The notes under the pieces were generated by a model. It did not search any database and had not been told where the DNA came from. It saw only the letters and a list, made by a program, of their open reading frames with translations. A DNA stretch of 64,000 bases. It comes from Macrotis lagotis. Its lineage: Eukaryota; Chordata; Mammalia; Peramelemorphia; Peramelidae. The position numbers and the translations under genes were made by a program. The first letter of the stretch is position 1. Each line of letters begins with the position of its first letter. The stretch is from NCBI RefSeq assembly GCF_037893015.1, contig NC_133658.1, forward strand, positions 287,189,719 through 287,253,718. Direction: 5' to 3'. Of the stretch, positions 12,540 to 23,429 are shown one piece after another.

Positions 12540-13680
12540 ACCTTTTTCTTATGTATGGTCTTATGTCTGTCTTATGTATGAACTTAGATTTTAAGAGATA
12601 CTGAAATTTTTGTTCTGCAAATAAAAATGTGATTACACTAGTATTGATGGTTGTGATCATCACTCTGCTGGGAAGGATTATTTTTACCTTAATCAGGTAC
12701 ATTTCATGAGTGGTCACACTGTAGGTGATCCTCTAGTGGAGCAAACATTCTCCAGCTCATCAGTGGGCCAGTGCAATGAAAAGAATTATAGATGGAAGGA
12801 ACATCTGACTGCCTTTACAATCTAGGAAACTGAAGTCCATTGAAATTAAGTAACTTGCCCAAGTGGTAGGGCTAAGGCATGAACCAAGTTCTCTTGGTTC
12901 CAAATTTCTTATTCTTTTCATTTAATGAATGAGTACAATATTTTAAAAGTTGGGGGGAGGACAAGAAGGGATTGAGTCTTAGGAGCTCTCTGATAAAATT
13001 CATCAGCTAAGGACTCTAACTAAACTTTCGAGAGACAGAACCCACAAAGGGACCCAGTGAAGCAATTCTACTCAAGGTAACTGGGAAAAGAGCAGAAAGG
13101 CTCTGCTCCCCGGGGTGGGAGGGGCGGCCCGCCAGAGGGGTGGACCACCAGAGCCAAAGAACCTCAGCCTCCTGGAGGCAGCCCCAGGGCGCTAAGAGTC
13201 TCAGCTCACAGCAGCAGGGGAGTCTCCTGAGTCACACCCCGAGGAGCACCAGACACAAAGTGGGGGAACAGTGAGGGACCTCTGCCAGAGCCAGGATGTG
13301 GAGCCCAGCCCTCAGGGCACACAGCAAGCAGCTTCCTCTTTCCCCAGCCCTGATCCAGGAAACAGAAGCAGGCAGAGCCGGTAAGCAGGAGGCCCCAGGG
13401 CATGAGCCCATTGAGCTGAGGGAGGAGAGTGAAGAGAGACTACCTAGCTCTGTCCTCTGCCCCTGAAACAGGACTCTGGGGCTCTGACCACATTCAGATC
13501 CTGATCACAGTCTAGGCCCCCCATAGAACAGCAGCCCCCCCCCACCTCAGCCCCTTGGCAGAGGGGGCACTTATGATCATTCACAGACCAGGAGGGAGGA
13601 CAGAGCCGCACACACTGAGACCCTTGTGGGAGTGTCCCAAAAGCTCAAGAAACACCCCAAACCAGGCCCAGGCTGGGAAA

Positions 13681-14620
13681 ATGAGCAAGCAGAGAAACAA
13701 AAAGAAGACTATTGAGAAATATTTTGCAAATGAGCCCAAGAAGGACCAAAATACTCAGTCTGAAGATGAGGAAGCACAAGCTCCTGCATCTAAAGACTCC
13801 AAGAAAAACAGAAATTGGACTCAGGCTATGATAGAGCTCAAAAAAGACTTTGAAAATCAAATGAGGGAGTTGGAAGAAAAACTGGGAAAAGAAAGGAGAG
13901 AGATGCAGGAAAAACATAAAAATGAAGTCAGCAGCTTAGTCAAGGAAATCCAAAAAAATGCTGAAGAAAATAGCATGCTAAAAACCAGCTTAGGTCAAAT
14001 GGATAAAACAGTTCAAAAAGTTATTGAGGAGAAGAATGCTTTAAAAAGCAAAATTGGCCAGATGGAAAAAAGAGATAAGAAAACTCTCTGAGGAGAACAA
14101 ATCCTTCAGACAAAGAATAGAATTCAGGGAGATTGATGAATTTACTAGAAATCAGGAATCAATACTTCAAAACCAAAAAAAATGAAAAATTAGAAGAAAA
14201 TGTGAAATATCTCATTGAAAAAACAACTGATATGGAAAACAGACTTAGGAAAGATAATTTAAAAATTATTGGAATACCTGAAAGTCATGATCAGGAAAAG
14301 AGCCTTGACATCATTTTCAAAGAATTACTACAGGAAAATTGCCCTGATATTCTAGAAGCAGAGGGCAAAATAGAAATGGAGAGAATCCACTGATCCCCCA
14401 GAGAAAGAGACCCCAAAAAAACAACCCCTAGGAATATTATAGCCAAGTTCCAGAACTCCCAAGTCAAAGAGAAAATATTACAAGCAGCCAGAAGGACACA
14501 GTTCAAATATCGTGGAGCTGCAGTCAGGATCACACAGGACTTAGCAGCAGCTACATTGGAAGCTTGTAGGGCTTGGAATACCATATACAGGAAGGCAAGA
14601 GAGCTTTGAATGCAGCCAAG
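13681..14620 (+). pseudogene. L1/HAL1 ORF1 (RNA-binding chaperone), frameshifted
   Basis: ORF1p packages LINE RNA. The start is ATG at 13681 (MSKQRNKKKTIEKYF). A long heptad-rich coiled coil follows (IELKKDFENQMRELEEKL onward). After a stop at 14089 the frame shifts and continues with an RRM-type segment containing LRKDNLKIIGIPES (about 14245-14290). A second break lies near 14393, after which AKFQNSQVKEKILQAARR appears in another frame. The upstream in-frame stretch from 13555 is 5' UTR. The breaks make it noncoding now, but the copy is far less decayed than the L1 at 17.65 kb. Confidence 0.85.
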
Positions 14621-15282
14621 AATGAACTACCCAGCAAGGCTGAAGGTCCTCTTCCAGGGGAAAAAGATAGACTTTCAATGAACCAGGGGAATTTCAAAGG
14701 TTCCTTTTGGAATGGCCAGAGCTGAACAGAAGGTTTGATCTTCAGATACAGGACTCAGGTGAAGCATGGAGATTGGAGGAGGGGGGGAAATATGAGGGAC
14801 TTAATGAGGATGAACTGCATGTATTCCTGCATAGAAAAATGACACTGATGATACTCATATGAACCTTCTCAGTTAATAGAGCAGGTAGAGAGAGCTTTTA
14901 TAGTTGAAGCACAGGAGAAAGCTGAATTCGAAGATAAAATATGGTGTAAAAATGGAGTCAATAGGAAAAAAGGGAAATGGAATGGGAGAAAGAAAAAGGA
15001 GAGGGGGAATAGTCCAAGATATTTCACATAAGTTTTTTTTTTATTACAATGAGCTATTGCAATGATATGGAAGGGGGGAGGCAAGGGGAAATGAGGGAAA
15101 CTTTGCTCTCATCAGAGATGGCTAGGAGAGGAAATAGCAAATATACTCAATGAGGTATAGACATCTGGAGTAAGAAGGAGGGGGGAGCAGGGGGAAGGGG
15201 TGGGGATGTGAATAAAGGAGGAGAGGATGGACCATGGGGGGAGATTGGCCAGATATAACACATTTTCTTTCTTACTTCTTGC

Positions 15283-15415
15283 AAAGGGCTGGGAATGGAA
15301 GGCCTGCCCAGGACCACAGGGCCAGGTGGATTCTAGGCCTAAGGGGTGGTATGGGGGCTCAGGGCTTCTTGGCTCCAGGACCAGGGATCTGTCTGCTGTG
15401 CCACTCAGCGACCCT
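15283..15415 (-). repeat. Antisense SINE-like module A in the HAL1 3' region
   Basis: The reverse complement resembles the marsupial tRNA-SINE: a variant of GTGGCACAGTGGATAGA at its start and GGTCCTGGGCAGGCC in place of the usual CTTGGGCAAGCCAC. It is GC-richer and more diverged than free SINEs in the window. Confidence 0.55.
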
Positions 15416-15629
15416 ACAGCAGAGTCATAGTGAAAGGAGAGAGAAAATAGAGTACATGGTAGTGGAGAAATAAGAAAGGAGGGAGTTGCGATCAGCAATG
15501 GCAATGGTGGAAAAATATGGAAATAACTTTTGTGATGGACTTATCATAAAGAATGAGATCCACCCATGACAGAGTTGTTGGTATTGGAACAAAGACTCAA
15601 GCACATTTTTTGTTATGATTATTTGGGGG

Positions 15630-15766
15630 AGGGTGCAGGGCAAGTAGGGCTGGATGGCCTGCCTGGGGCCACATAGCAGGGTGATCTTTGGGTGTCTGGG
15701 GCTGGATTTGGACCCAGGTGCTCCTGGCTCAAGGGCCAATGCTCTGTCTGCCACCCAGCCACCCCT
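15630..15766 (-). repeat. Antisense SINE-like module B in the HAL1 3' region
   Basis: The + strand shows GGCCTGCCTGGGGCCACATA, TTTGGACCCAGGTGCTCCTG and GCCACCCAGCCACCCC, the complement of the SINE 3' half, middle and 5' end in order. It is similar in style to modules A and C. Confidence 0.6.
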
Positions 15767-15826
15767 ACTATTATTACTATTTTATTTTATTTTGGGTCTT
15801 TTTTTTCTTTCTTTTTTTTTTGTTTT

Positions 15827-15957
15827 TTGCAGGGCAGTGGGGATCGGGTGGCTTGCATGTCACACGGCTGGGTGATTGTTGGGTTTACGAGACTGGATAT
15901 GGACTTGGGTGCTCGTGGCTCCAGGGCTGGTGCTCCGTCCATTGCGCCACCTGGCTA
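15827..15957 (-). repeat. Antisense SINE-like module C in the HAL1 3' region
   Basis: The + strand contains GCAGGGCAGTGGGGATCGGG, CACACGGCTGGGTGATTGTT and CCATTGCGCCACCTGGCT, again antisense SINE landmarks in order. Together with A and B it makes three same-orientation modules within about 680 bp. Confidence 0.65.
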
Positions 15958-16187
15958 TATCTACAATTATTACTATTATTATTTTTTTATTTTAATTTTT
16001 TCTCTCCCCTTTACTTTTTTCGCCCAAACAAGTCTATCTATATTCATGGGGGAGGAGGGGTATTTTGTTTACTTGTAAACAAGAATATTTTATTAATGTA
16101 AAAAAACATTTGTACAAAATGAGAATAAAAATAAATTTAAAAGGAAAAAAGTTGGGGGAAAGATGATAATTATTTTTCAAATTTCAG

Positions 16188-16925
16188 ATGACAAAATGCT
16201 GAATGACTTTATAGCAAACTTTTCATCATCAAAGGAAATGGAGACTCCACATCCAATCATAGATGGGCTTATAGAGGAGTTATTTTTAAATGGCATTAAA
16301 GAATATCAAGTTAGGTGATGCAGTGACTAGAGCAGGGGGCTTGGAATCAGACACTGATTGTGTGACCCTGTGCAAGTCACTTAACCCCAATTGTCTCTCT
16401 CCCCACCCCAAAAAACCCAAACACTCAAGGACAGGAAACTCATCTATATTATGCCTTGGGTATATGGAGGAGATCTATGCCAACAACAGAGTTCTGAGAA
16501 CATTGACTAATTAAGTCACAAGATATGGGAAAAAATACTACACTCTGATTAGGAAGAAAGTTGTGACCAAAAAAGTATAAGCAACCACCAACATGTCTCT
16601 TTTCCCCATCTAAGTGAAATATGTTAAGTATAATATTACACAGGAAGGTATTAATAGGGGACAGATGGGCTTTTTGAAAGTACACCCAGAAAAGATAGAA
16701 AATACAAAATTCCACTCTTTGTTGAATATTTAAAAAGCATTTGATTCAGTAGAGCAAAACATCATTTTTAAAGACTTTCTTCTGACAAGGCACACATACA
16801 TCAAAATTATACAATAAACTTTGAAAGATAATACTGTTCACAACTGTTCTCTGCCTTAAAAACACATGAAGCAACTCATTTAGCAAGTAGCACTTGAAGG
16901 CTACTTAGAACATTCTCTGTTTTTT
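16188..16925 (+). mobile_element. Decayed non-LTR reverse transcriptase fragment, split by a SINE
   Basis: Two conceptual fragments match the same kind of RTE-like reverse transcriptase. Before the SINE, FIANFSSSKEMETPHP resembles the segment preceding the RT fingers. After it, EQMGFLKV and KAFDSVEQNIIFKDFL (about 16660-16790) resemble the block with the first catalytic Asp. Stops and deletions interrupt it. It differs from the RTE copies at 26 and 39 kb. The family assignment is tentative. Confidence 0.5.
16306..16425 (+). mobile_element. Short, diverged tRNA-derived SINE
   Basis: GTTAGGTGATGCAGTGACTAGAGCA, a shortened middle, and TGTGCAAGTCACTTAACCCC give the order of the marsupial SINE. 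It is truncated relative to the approximately 150-bp copies. Confidence 0.6.
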
Positions 16926-16983
16926 TTTCTCCCCTTCTTTTCCTGCATTCCTAGATCTAATTTCTCTATCAGAAGGCAAAAAA

Positions 16984-17641
16984 ATGGAAGAAGAAAATCA
17001 CTGTTCTTGTCATTAACAATGGTTCAGGCATGTACAAAACGGACTTTGGATGGGAATGATCTTTCTTGAGTTGTATTCCCCTCTATTATTGGATGCCCAA
17101 GACACCAGAGTGTCATTGTGAGGGAATGGATCAGAAGAACAGTTATGTTGGTGATGGGACAAGAGAGGTCTCCTGACTCAAAAAAATCACCATAAACATG
17201 GCTTTGTTACCAACTGAGATGACATGGAGAAAATTTGGCATCATACTTACTTCAACTTTGTGAAGTCCCCAAGAAATATCCTGTTCTGATTACAGAAGCT
17301 TCTTTAGATCACAGTGCCAATAAAGAAGATGTCACTGAGCATGGTTAGTCCTTCAACACCTCAACTAGTATATTGCTATTCAAGTTGTGTTATTTCTATG
17401 CACCTCTGATTGTATCGCTACTATTTTTATGGACTCTGGTGATGATGTCATCCATGTTGTGCTCATCTATGAAGGTTATGCCCTTCCCCATGCCATTTTT
17501 CATCTAGACTTGACTGGCTATGACCTGATAGAATACTTCATGAAGACAATAACCAAAGGATGGTCCAGTTTCACCAACACAGCTGAAAAGGAAATTGTTT
17601 ATGACATCAAGGAGAAGCTGTGCCCTGGACTTTGAGCAGGA
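16984..17641 (+). pseudogene. Cytoplasmic actin processed pseudogene, 3'-truncated
   Basis: The sequence is intronless and colinear with actin from ATG at 16984 (MEEE start, as in cytoplasmic gamma-actin) to about residue 220. The clearest stretch, 17387-17635, reads through [32 protein letters not shown] and [14 protein letters not shown], matching [20 protein letters not shown] and the following actin blocks. Stops and frameshifts fill the first half. The actin match ends abruptly at about 17641, where L1 5' UTR sequence begins, and the remaining third of actin was not found beyond the L1. The gamma assignment rests on the N-terminus only. Confidence 0.88.
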
Positions 17642-18539
17642 AATAACACCAGAATAAAAGGGGAGAGCAGTTCAGTGCAGGTAATATCCAGGCAAGGTGC
17701 TAGCAGCTGGATCCCAGCAAGGCAGCCCCCACCATAGAACAGCAGCAAAGTCCCTCCCATCAGGCATAGGATGGCAGCAAGATCCCATGCCCCTAGCAAA
17801 AGAATCTTGGGATAGAGGCCCTCCATCTTAGAAGCAAAGTCTAATTTTAACATAATGCTAAAAGACATGAAATATGCTAGAAAATTAAGCAAAAAACAAA
17901 GAACCTGAACAAAGAAAAAGTGACAGTGAAGATCAAAACACAAACTCAAAAAGTAAAACAATGCCAAAAGGATTGTATGTGAAATCCCCCCCAAAAAATG
18001 TGAATTGGTCTCAGACTGAAAAAGAATTCAAAAAGGATTTTAAAAAAACAAAAGAGGTAGAAGAAAAATTGGAAAAGAAATGAGAGTGATCTAAGAAAAT
18101 CATGAAGAAAGAGTCATCAACTTGCTAAAGAAAACACAAAAATAGGAAAAAATGTACAAAAACTCACTGAAGGAATTAGTGTCTTAAAAAAATAGAACTG
18201 GCCAAATGGAAAAGGATATTAAAAAAAAGTTCTGTAAAGAAAATAATTCCTTAAAAATTAGAAATGGACAAGTAGAAGCTAATGACTATGAGACATAAAG
18301 AAACAATAAAGCAAAATAAAAAAATGAAAAATTAGGAGAAATTTGAAATATCTCATTGGGGAAAAAAGGAGCTAAAAATAGATTCAAGAGAGAGAACTTA
18401 AGAATTCCTGGACTATCTGAAAGCCATGATGAAAATATATACCTGAACATCATTATCTAGGAAAATTGCCCAGGTACCATACTATCAGAGGGTAAAATAG
18501 GGACTGGAAGAGTCTACCTCCTGAAAGAGATCTCAGAAT

Positions 18540-18542
18540 GAA

Positions 18543-18576
<34 letters not shown>
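18540..18576. repeat. (ATT)n microsatellite inside L1 ORF1
   Basis: About 11-12 ATT units sit exactly where the homologous HAL1 ORF1 (near 14430) reads GGAATATTATAGCCAAG, so the array grew from a native AATATTAT. Confidence 0.85.
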
Positions 18577-19681
18577 CAAATATTATAGCCAAATTCCAGA
18601 GGCCCCAGGTGAAGGGAAAATACTGCAAACAGACATAACAATTCAAATGTCATAAATTCATGGTCAGGATAGCATAAGATTTAGTACCTTCTATACTACA
18701 GAAGTGAAGAGTTTTAGAATATGATATTCCGAAGGCAAAGAGGTTAAGATTACAACCAATAATCACTTATCCAATGAAACAATACAATCTTTCAAGGGGG
18801 GAAATGGGTATTCAATGAAATAAAGAACTTTCAAACATTCCTAATGAAAAGACCAAAGCTGTTTAGAAATTTTAATTTTCAAATGCAAGCCTTAAGAGAA
18901 GCATAAAAAATGTAAACAGGAAAGAAAACATAAGGGATTCAATTCTTTACATTTCCCAGGGAAAAGAATACTTGAAACTCTTAAGAACACCACTATTGGG
19001 ACAGTTAGAAAATTATTAGAGGGCACAATTATAAGTTGACTATAATGGTATGACAAAAATATTAAGGAATGAGAAAGAGACTTGCACTGAAAGAAGAGGG
19101 AGGGAAGAAGAAGAATGAAGTAAATTATCTCAATTGAATATACAAAAGACCTATTTCCATAGAGGTAAAAGTGGGGGGAGGGGTGGCAGAAAACATTTGA
19201 ACCTTACCCTTATCAAATTCAAAGAGGGAATAACATAAACACTCAGTTGGGTATAGAATTCTATCCAACCCTATAGGCAAGTGGGGAGAAGAATAATTTT
19301 AAAAAGATATGGAGGAGGGGTAGAGGGGATTGATAGAAGGGAGGTGATGATACAAAGCAAAACACTAAAAAAGAAAGATAAATGGGAAAATAGGATGGGG
19401 GAAATACACATATAACTGTGAATATGAATGGAATGAATTTACTCAGAAAACAAGCAGATAACAGAATGGATGAAAAAAAAAACAGAATCCTACAATATAC
19501 AAGGAACATTTAAAGCAGAGAAACATAGTAAAGATGAGGAGCTGGAAAAGAATGTAGTCTACTTCTGCTGGGAAAATCATCTAGAGTAACAATCGTGATT
19601 TTAGACAAAAACTAAAATAGATCTAGTTAAAGGATATAAGAAAGGAAAATATATCTTTCATTAAAAAAAAAATGAATCCAG

Positions 19682-19832
19682 GGACAGCTAGGTAGCACAG
19701 TGGATAGAGCACCAGCCATGGAGTCAGGAGGACCTGAGTTCAAATGTGGCCTCAGATACTCATTACCTAGCTGTGTGACCTTGGGCAAGTCACTTAACCC
19801 CACTACCTCACAAAAGCAAACAAAAAAAAATA
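19682..19832 (+). mobile_element. tRNA-derived SINE in L1
   Basis: GGGACAGCTAGGTAGCACAGTGG to TGGGCAAGTCACTTAACCCC, then an A-rich tail. It uses the GACCTTGGGCAAGTCAC variant. Confidence 0.9.
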
Positions 19833-20242
19833 CCAAAGACAATGAAGTAATATTATTACTAAACATACATGAACCAAATGGTATGGCATCTTAATTTTTT
19901 AAATATTTTTCATTCCAATTTTTGAAGGAAGAGTTAAATGAGTTAATGAAGGAAATAGAGTGAGCCTATACTAGTAAAGGATCTCAACTTTCTCCTCTTA
20001 GAACTAGATGAAGAAGTTAAGGAGGTGAATAAAATTTTAGGAAAGTTCGATATGTTAGAACTCTGAAGAAAACTGAATGGTAATAGAAATATGGCATGTA
20101 CACAAAGAGATACACAGAGATATATGGCATGTACACAAAAATCGATCATGTATTACAGCCTAAAAATCTCACAACCAAAAACATAAAAGAAATATTAAAT
20201 GCATCCTTTTTTAGATCATAATGTAATAAAAATTATACGTAA

Positions 20243-20392
20243 GGGGCAGCTAGGTGGCACAGTGGATAGAACACCAGCCTTGGAGTCAGGAGGAATGGAG
20301 TTCAAATCCAGCCTCAGAAACTAAATGATTATCTGTGTGACTTTGGGCAAGTCACTTAACCTCCTTTGCCTTGCAAAAGCTAAATAAAATGT
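20243..20392 (+). mobile_element. tRNA-derived SINE in L1 ORF2
   Basis: GGGGCAGCTAGGTGGCACAG at the 5' end and GGGCAAGTCACTTAACCTCC near the 3' end. L1 ORF2 sequence resumes on both sides. Confidence 0.9.
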
Positions 20393-20590
20393 AATAATGG
20401 ATGGTGAACAGGTAGATTAAAATTTATTTGGAAATTAAAATCTCTGTAAGCTAAATCTAATACTAAAGAATGAGTGGATCAAAGAATAAATCATAGAAAC
20501 AATACTTTCATTAAAAGCAATAAAATAACTTACCAAAATTCATGGAATGTAGCCAAAGTTATACTTAAAGGAAAATGTATATTTCTAAAT

Positions 20591-20765
20591 CAGGCCCATC
20601 CAAAATGTTACCTGCAGTGTGATTTTATGTGGCCTGCCTGAGTATTTAATAAATACTTTAGTAACAAAGCTGAGCTACTACAGAGCTCTCACTAAATTGG
20701 CAAATCAAAACATGTTGTCTATTATTGCAATTAAAAACTTTTAAAAGTAACTTTGGACACCCCTG
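20591..20765. mobile_element. 175-bp nonautonomous hAT-type DNA transposon in L1
   Basis: It starts CAGGCCCATCCAAA and ends TTTGGACACCCCTG. These are imperfect terminal inverted repeats of the CAGGGGTGTCCAAA type. Flanking 8-bp sequences TTCTAAAT (20583-20590) and CTCTAAAT (20766-20773) differ at one base, the target-duplication length of hAT elements. No ORF is present. L1 sequence continues on both sides. Confidence 0.75.
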
Positions 20766-21690
20766 CTCTAAATACATCAATAAAATAAAGAGTAGATCAA
20801 TTAATTGAACGTACAACTAAAAAAAAAACAAAGAAAAAATTTTAAAAGCCTCAATTTAAAACCAAATTGGAAATATTGAAAATTAAAGGAGAAATGAATA
20901 AAATTGAATATAGGAAAACCTTTGTGAATTAGTAAAACTAGAATCTAGTTTTATTAAAAAAAACTCATTAAACAGATAAAACAATTAATTTGATTAAAAA
21001 ATAAAATAAAATTACCAGTATCAAAAATGAAAAGGGTAAATTCACCACCAATGAAGAGGAAATTAAAGCAACTATTAGGAGTTATTTTGCCCAAATTATA
21101 TGCTAAATAAATCTGATAATCTAAATGATTTGGATGAATATTTATAAAATTTATAAAATTTCCCAGGTTTAACAGAAGAGGAAGTAGAATACTTAGAAAA
21201 TTCCATCTTAGAAAAAAAGAAATTGAACAAACCATCAATGAACTCCCCAAGAAAAAAATACCCAGGACCAGATGAATTCACAAATGAATTCCACTAAACA
21301 TTTAAGGAACAATTAAGTCTAATATTAAAAATAAGCTATTTGGAAAAATCAGCAAAGAAGGGATCCTAACAAATTCCTTTAAAACACAAATATAATGGTG
21401 AAACCTAAACCAGGAAGAAAAAAAGCAGAGAAAGAAACCTCTAGACCAATTTCCCTAATGAATACTGATGCAAAAATTTTAAATAAAATACTAACAAGGA
21501 GATTATAGCAATATATTACAAGAAATATATACTTTATAAAAATAGAATTTATACCAGAATTGCAGGGCTGGTTCAGTTATTAGGGAAATTATCAGCATAA
21601 TTGGTCATATAAAAAATAAAACAAAAAGAAATTATAAGATAACCTCAAATAGATGCAGAAAAACATTTTTGACAAAATGGCACCTATTGC

Positions 21691-23308
21691 CCTAAACCTA
21701 ACTCTAACCCTAAACCTAAATCTAACCCTAACTCTAAACCCTAACCCTAATTTCCGGCTGATCTTAACCCTAACCCTAACCATAAACATAGAACTAATCC
21801 TAACCCTAACCCTAAATGTAAAGCTAACCCTAACCAAAACTTCTGGCGGTCCCTAAAACTAAACCTAACCCTAACCATAACAATAAACCTAACCTTAACT
21901 ATAACACTAACCCTAACCCTAAATATACCCCTACTTTCTGACCTTAACCCTAACCATAACCCTAATCCTAATGCGACACAAACCCTGAACCTAAGCCTAA
22001 ACCTAACACTAAACCTAACCCTAACCCTAACCCTAACCAGAACCCTAACCTTAACACTAATCCTAACACTAATTTCTGGCCAACCCAAACACTAATCCTA
22101 AAGCTAACCCCAACTGTAACTCTAACCCTAACCCCAGCCCTACCACAAGCTTAACCCTAACCAAAACCCTAACACTAACACTAAGCCTGAACCCTAACCC
22201 TAACCCTAACCCTAAAGCTAAATCAAACCTTAATTTTAACTCTAACATTAACACTATCGCTAACCGTAACCCTAACCCTAACCCGAGGCCTAAACCAAAC
22301 CCTAAATCCTAGCTCTGACCCTAACACTAACCCTAACCCAAACCCAAACCCTAACCCTAACCCTAATCCAAAACATTAACCCTAATCCTAACCCTAACCC
22401 TAACCTTAATTCTAACCATAATTCGACCCAACCTTAACCCTAACCCTAACCCTAACCCAAACCATAAACCTAACCCTAACCCTAACCCTAACCCTAACCC
22501 TAACACTAACCCTAACACTAACCCTAACCCTAACCATAACCCTAATTCTGACCTAAGCCTAACCTTTACCCTAACCCTAACCCTAACAGTAGCCCTAAAC
22601 CTAACCCTAAATCCTAGTTCTAGCCGTAACCCAAACTACGACTGTAACACTAAGCCCTACCCCTAACCCTAACCCTAACACTAACCCAAAACCTAAACCC
22701 TAACCCTAACTCTAGCAATAACCCTAACACTAACCTTAAACCCTAAACCTAACCCTAACTCTAACCCTAACACTAAACCCAGGCCTAGCCCAAACCTTAA
22801 CCCTAACTGTAACCCTAACACTAACCCTAAACCCTAAACCTAGCCCTAATCCTAACCCTAAACTTAACACTAACCCTAACCCTAACCCTAGCCCTAACCC
22901 TAACCTGAAACCCTAACCCTAAACCTAACCCTAATCCTAACCCTAACCCTAACGCTAACCCTAACACTAAACCTAAACCATAACCCTAACCCTAACAGTA
23001 ACCCTAACCCTAATTTCTGGGAGACCCTAACTCTAACCCTAATCCTAAACCTAAACCCTAAACCTAACCCTAACCCAAACCTGAACCCGAACTATAACCC
23101 TAATTCCGACACAAGACTAACCCTAACCCTAAACCCTAACCCTACCCCTAATCCTAACCCTAACCATAACCCTAACCCTAACCCTAATTTGACCCAACCG
23201 TAACCCTAACCCGAACCCTAATCCTAACCCTAATTTAACCCAACCCGAACCCTAACCCAAACCCTAGCCCTAAACCTAGTCCTCACCCTAACTCTAACCC
23301 TAACCCTT
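21691..23308. repeat. Interstitial telomeric repeat tract, degenerate (CCCTAA)n, about 1.6 kb
   Basis: Nearly the whole stretch is CCCTAA and one-base variants (CCATAA, ACCTAA, ACTCTAA and similar), always C-rich on the + strand. It interrupts L1 ORF2: ATGCAGAAAAACATTTTTGA lies before it and L1 RT sequence resumes after 23626. Recurrent non-telomeric linkers (TAATTTCTGG, TAATTTGACCCAACC and relatives) break the array. Predicted LTLTLN-type peptides are repeat artefacts. Confidence 0.97.
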
Positions 23309-23398
23309 TCAAATGGGACCTCAGATACTTAATAATTACCTATCTATGTGACCTTGGGCAAGTCATTTAACCCCATTTCCTTGCTAAAAAAAAAATAG
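23309..23398 (+). mobile_element. 5'-truncated SINE joined directly to the telomeric tract
   Basis: It begins inside the SINE (TTCAAATGGGACCTCAGA) and keeps TGACCTTGGGCAAGTCATTT and an A tail. There is no gap between the last CCCTAA unit and the SINE. Confidence 0.8.
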
Positions 23399-23429
23399 GG
23401 GACAAAGGAATACATGGAAGCTTACTTTA

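Larger units (their letters stand above)
12957..16146 (+). mobile_element. ORF1-only L1 relative (HAL1-like), apparently complete with target duplications
   Basis: The element is flanked by the 12-bp duplication AAAAGTTGGGGG at 12945-12956 and 16147-16158. The upstream target reads TATTTT|AAAAG, the typical L1 endonuclease site. It contains a GC-rich 5' UTR, an L1 ORF1 with frame breaks, no ORF2, and a 3' part of about 1.1 kb with three antisense SINE-like modules. It ends in an A-rich tail with AATAAA motifs (about 16123-16146). Its 5' UTR shares CCATAGAACAGCAG with the L1 at 17.65 kb, so it is L1-derived. HAL1 (half-L1) elements are known from mammals including marsupials. The family name is inferred. 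Confidence 0.8.

Noticed and set aside
13555..14091. 178-residue coiled-coil ORF, considered as a cellular coiled-coil gene.
   Set aside because: From M at 13681 it is L1/HAL1 ORF1, inside an element with target duplications.
16188..16305. An open frame after a TTTCAG acceptor, looking like a coding exon (LNDFIANFSSSKEMETPHP).
   Set aside because: The text resembles the segment before the RT domain of RTE-like LINEs, and RT motifs follow after a SINE, so it was assigned to a retroelement.
21592..22254. ORFs with long RVRVRF or LTLTLN peptides.
   Set aside because: They are translations of degenerate telomeric hexamers.
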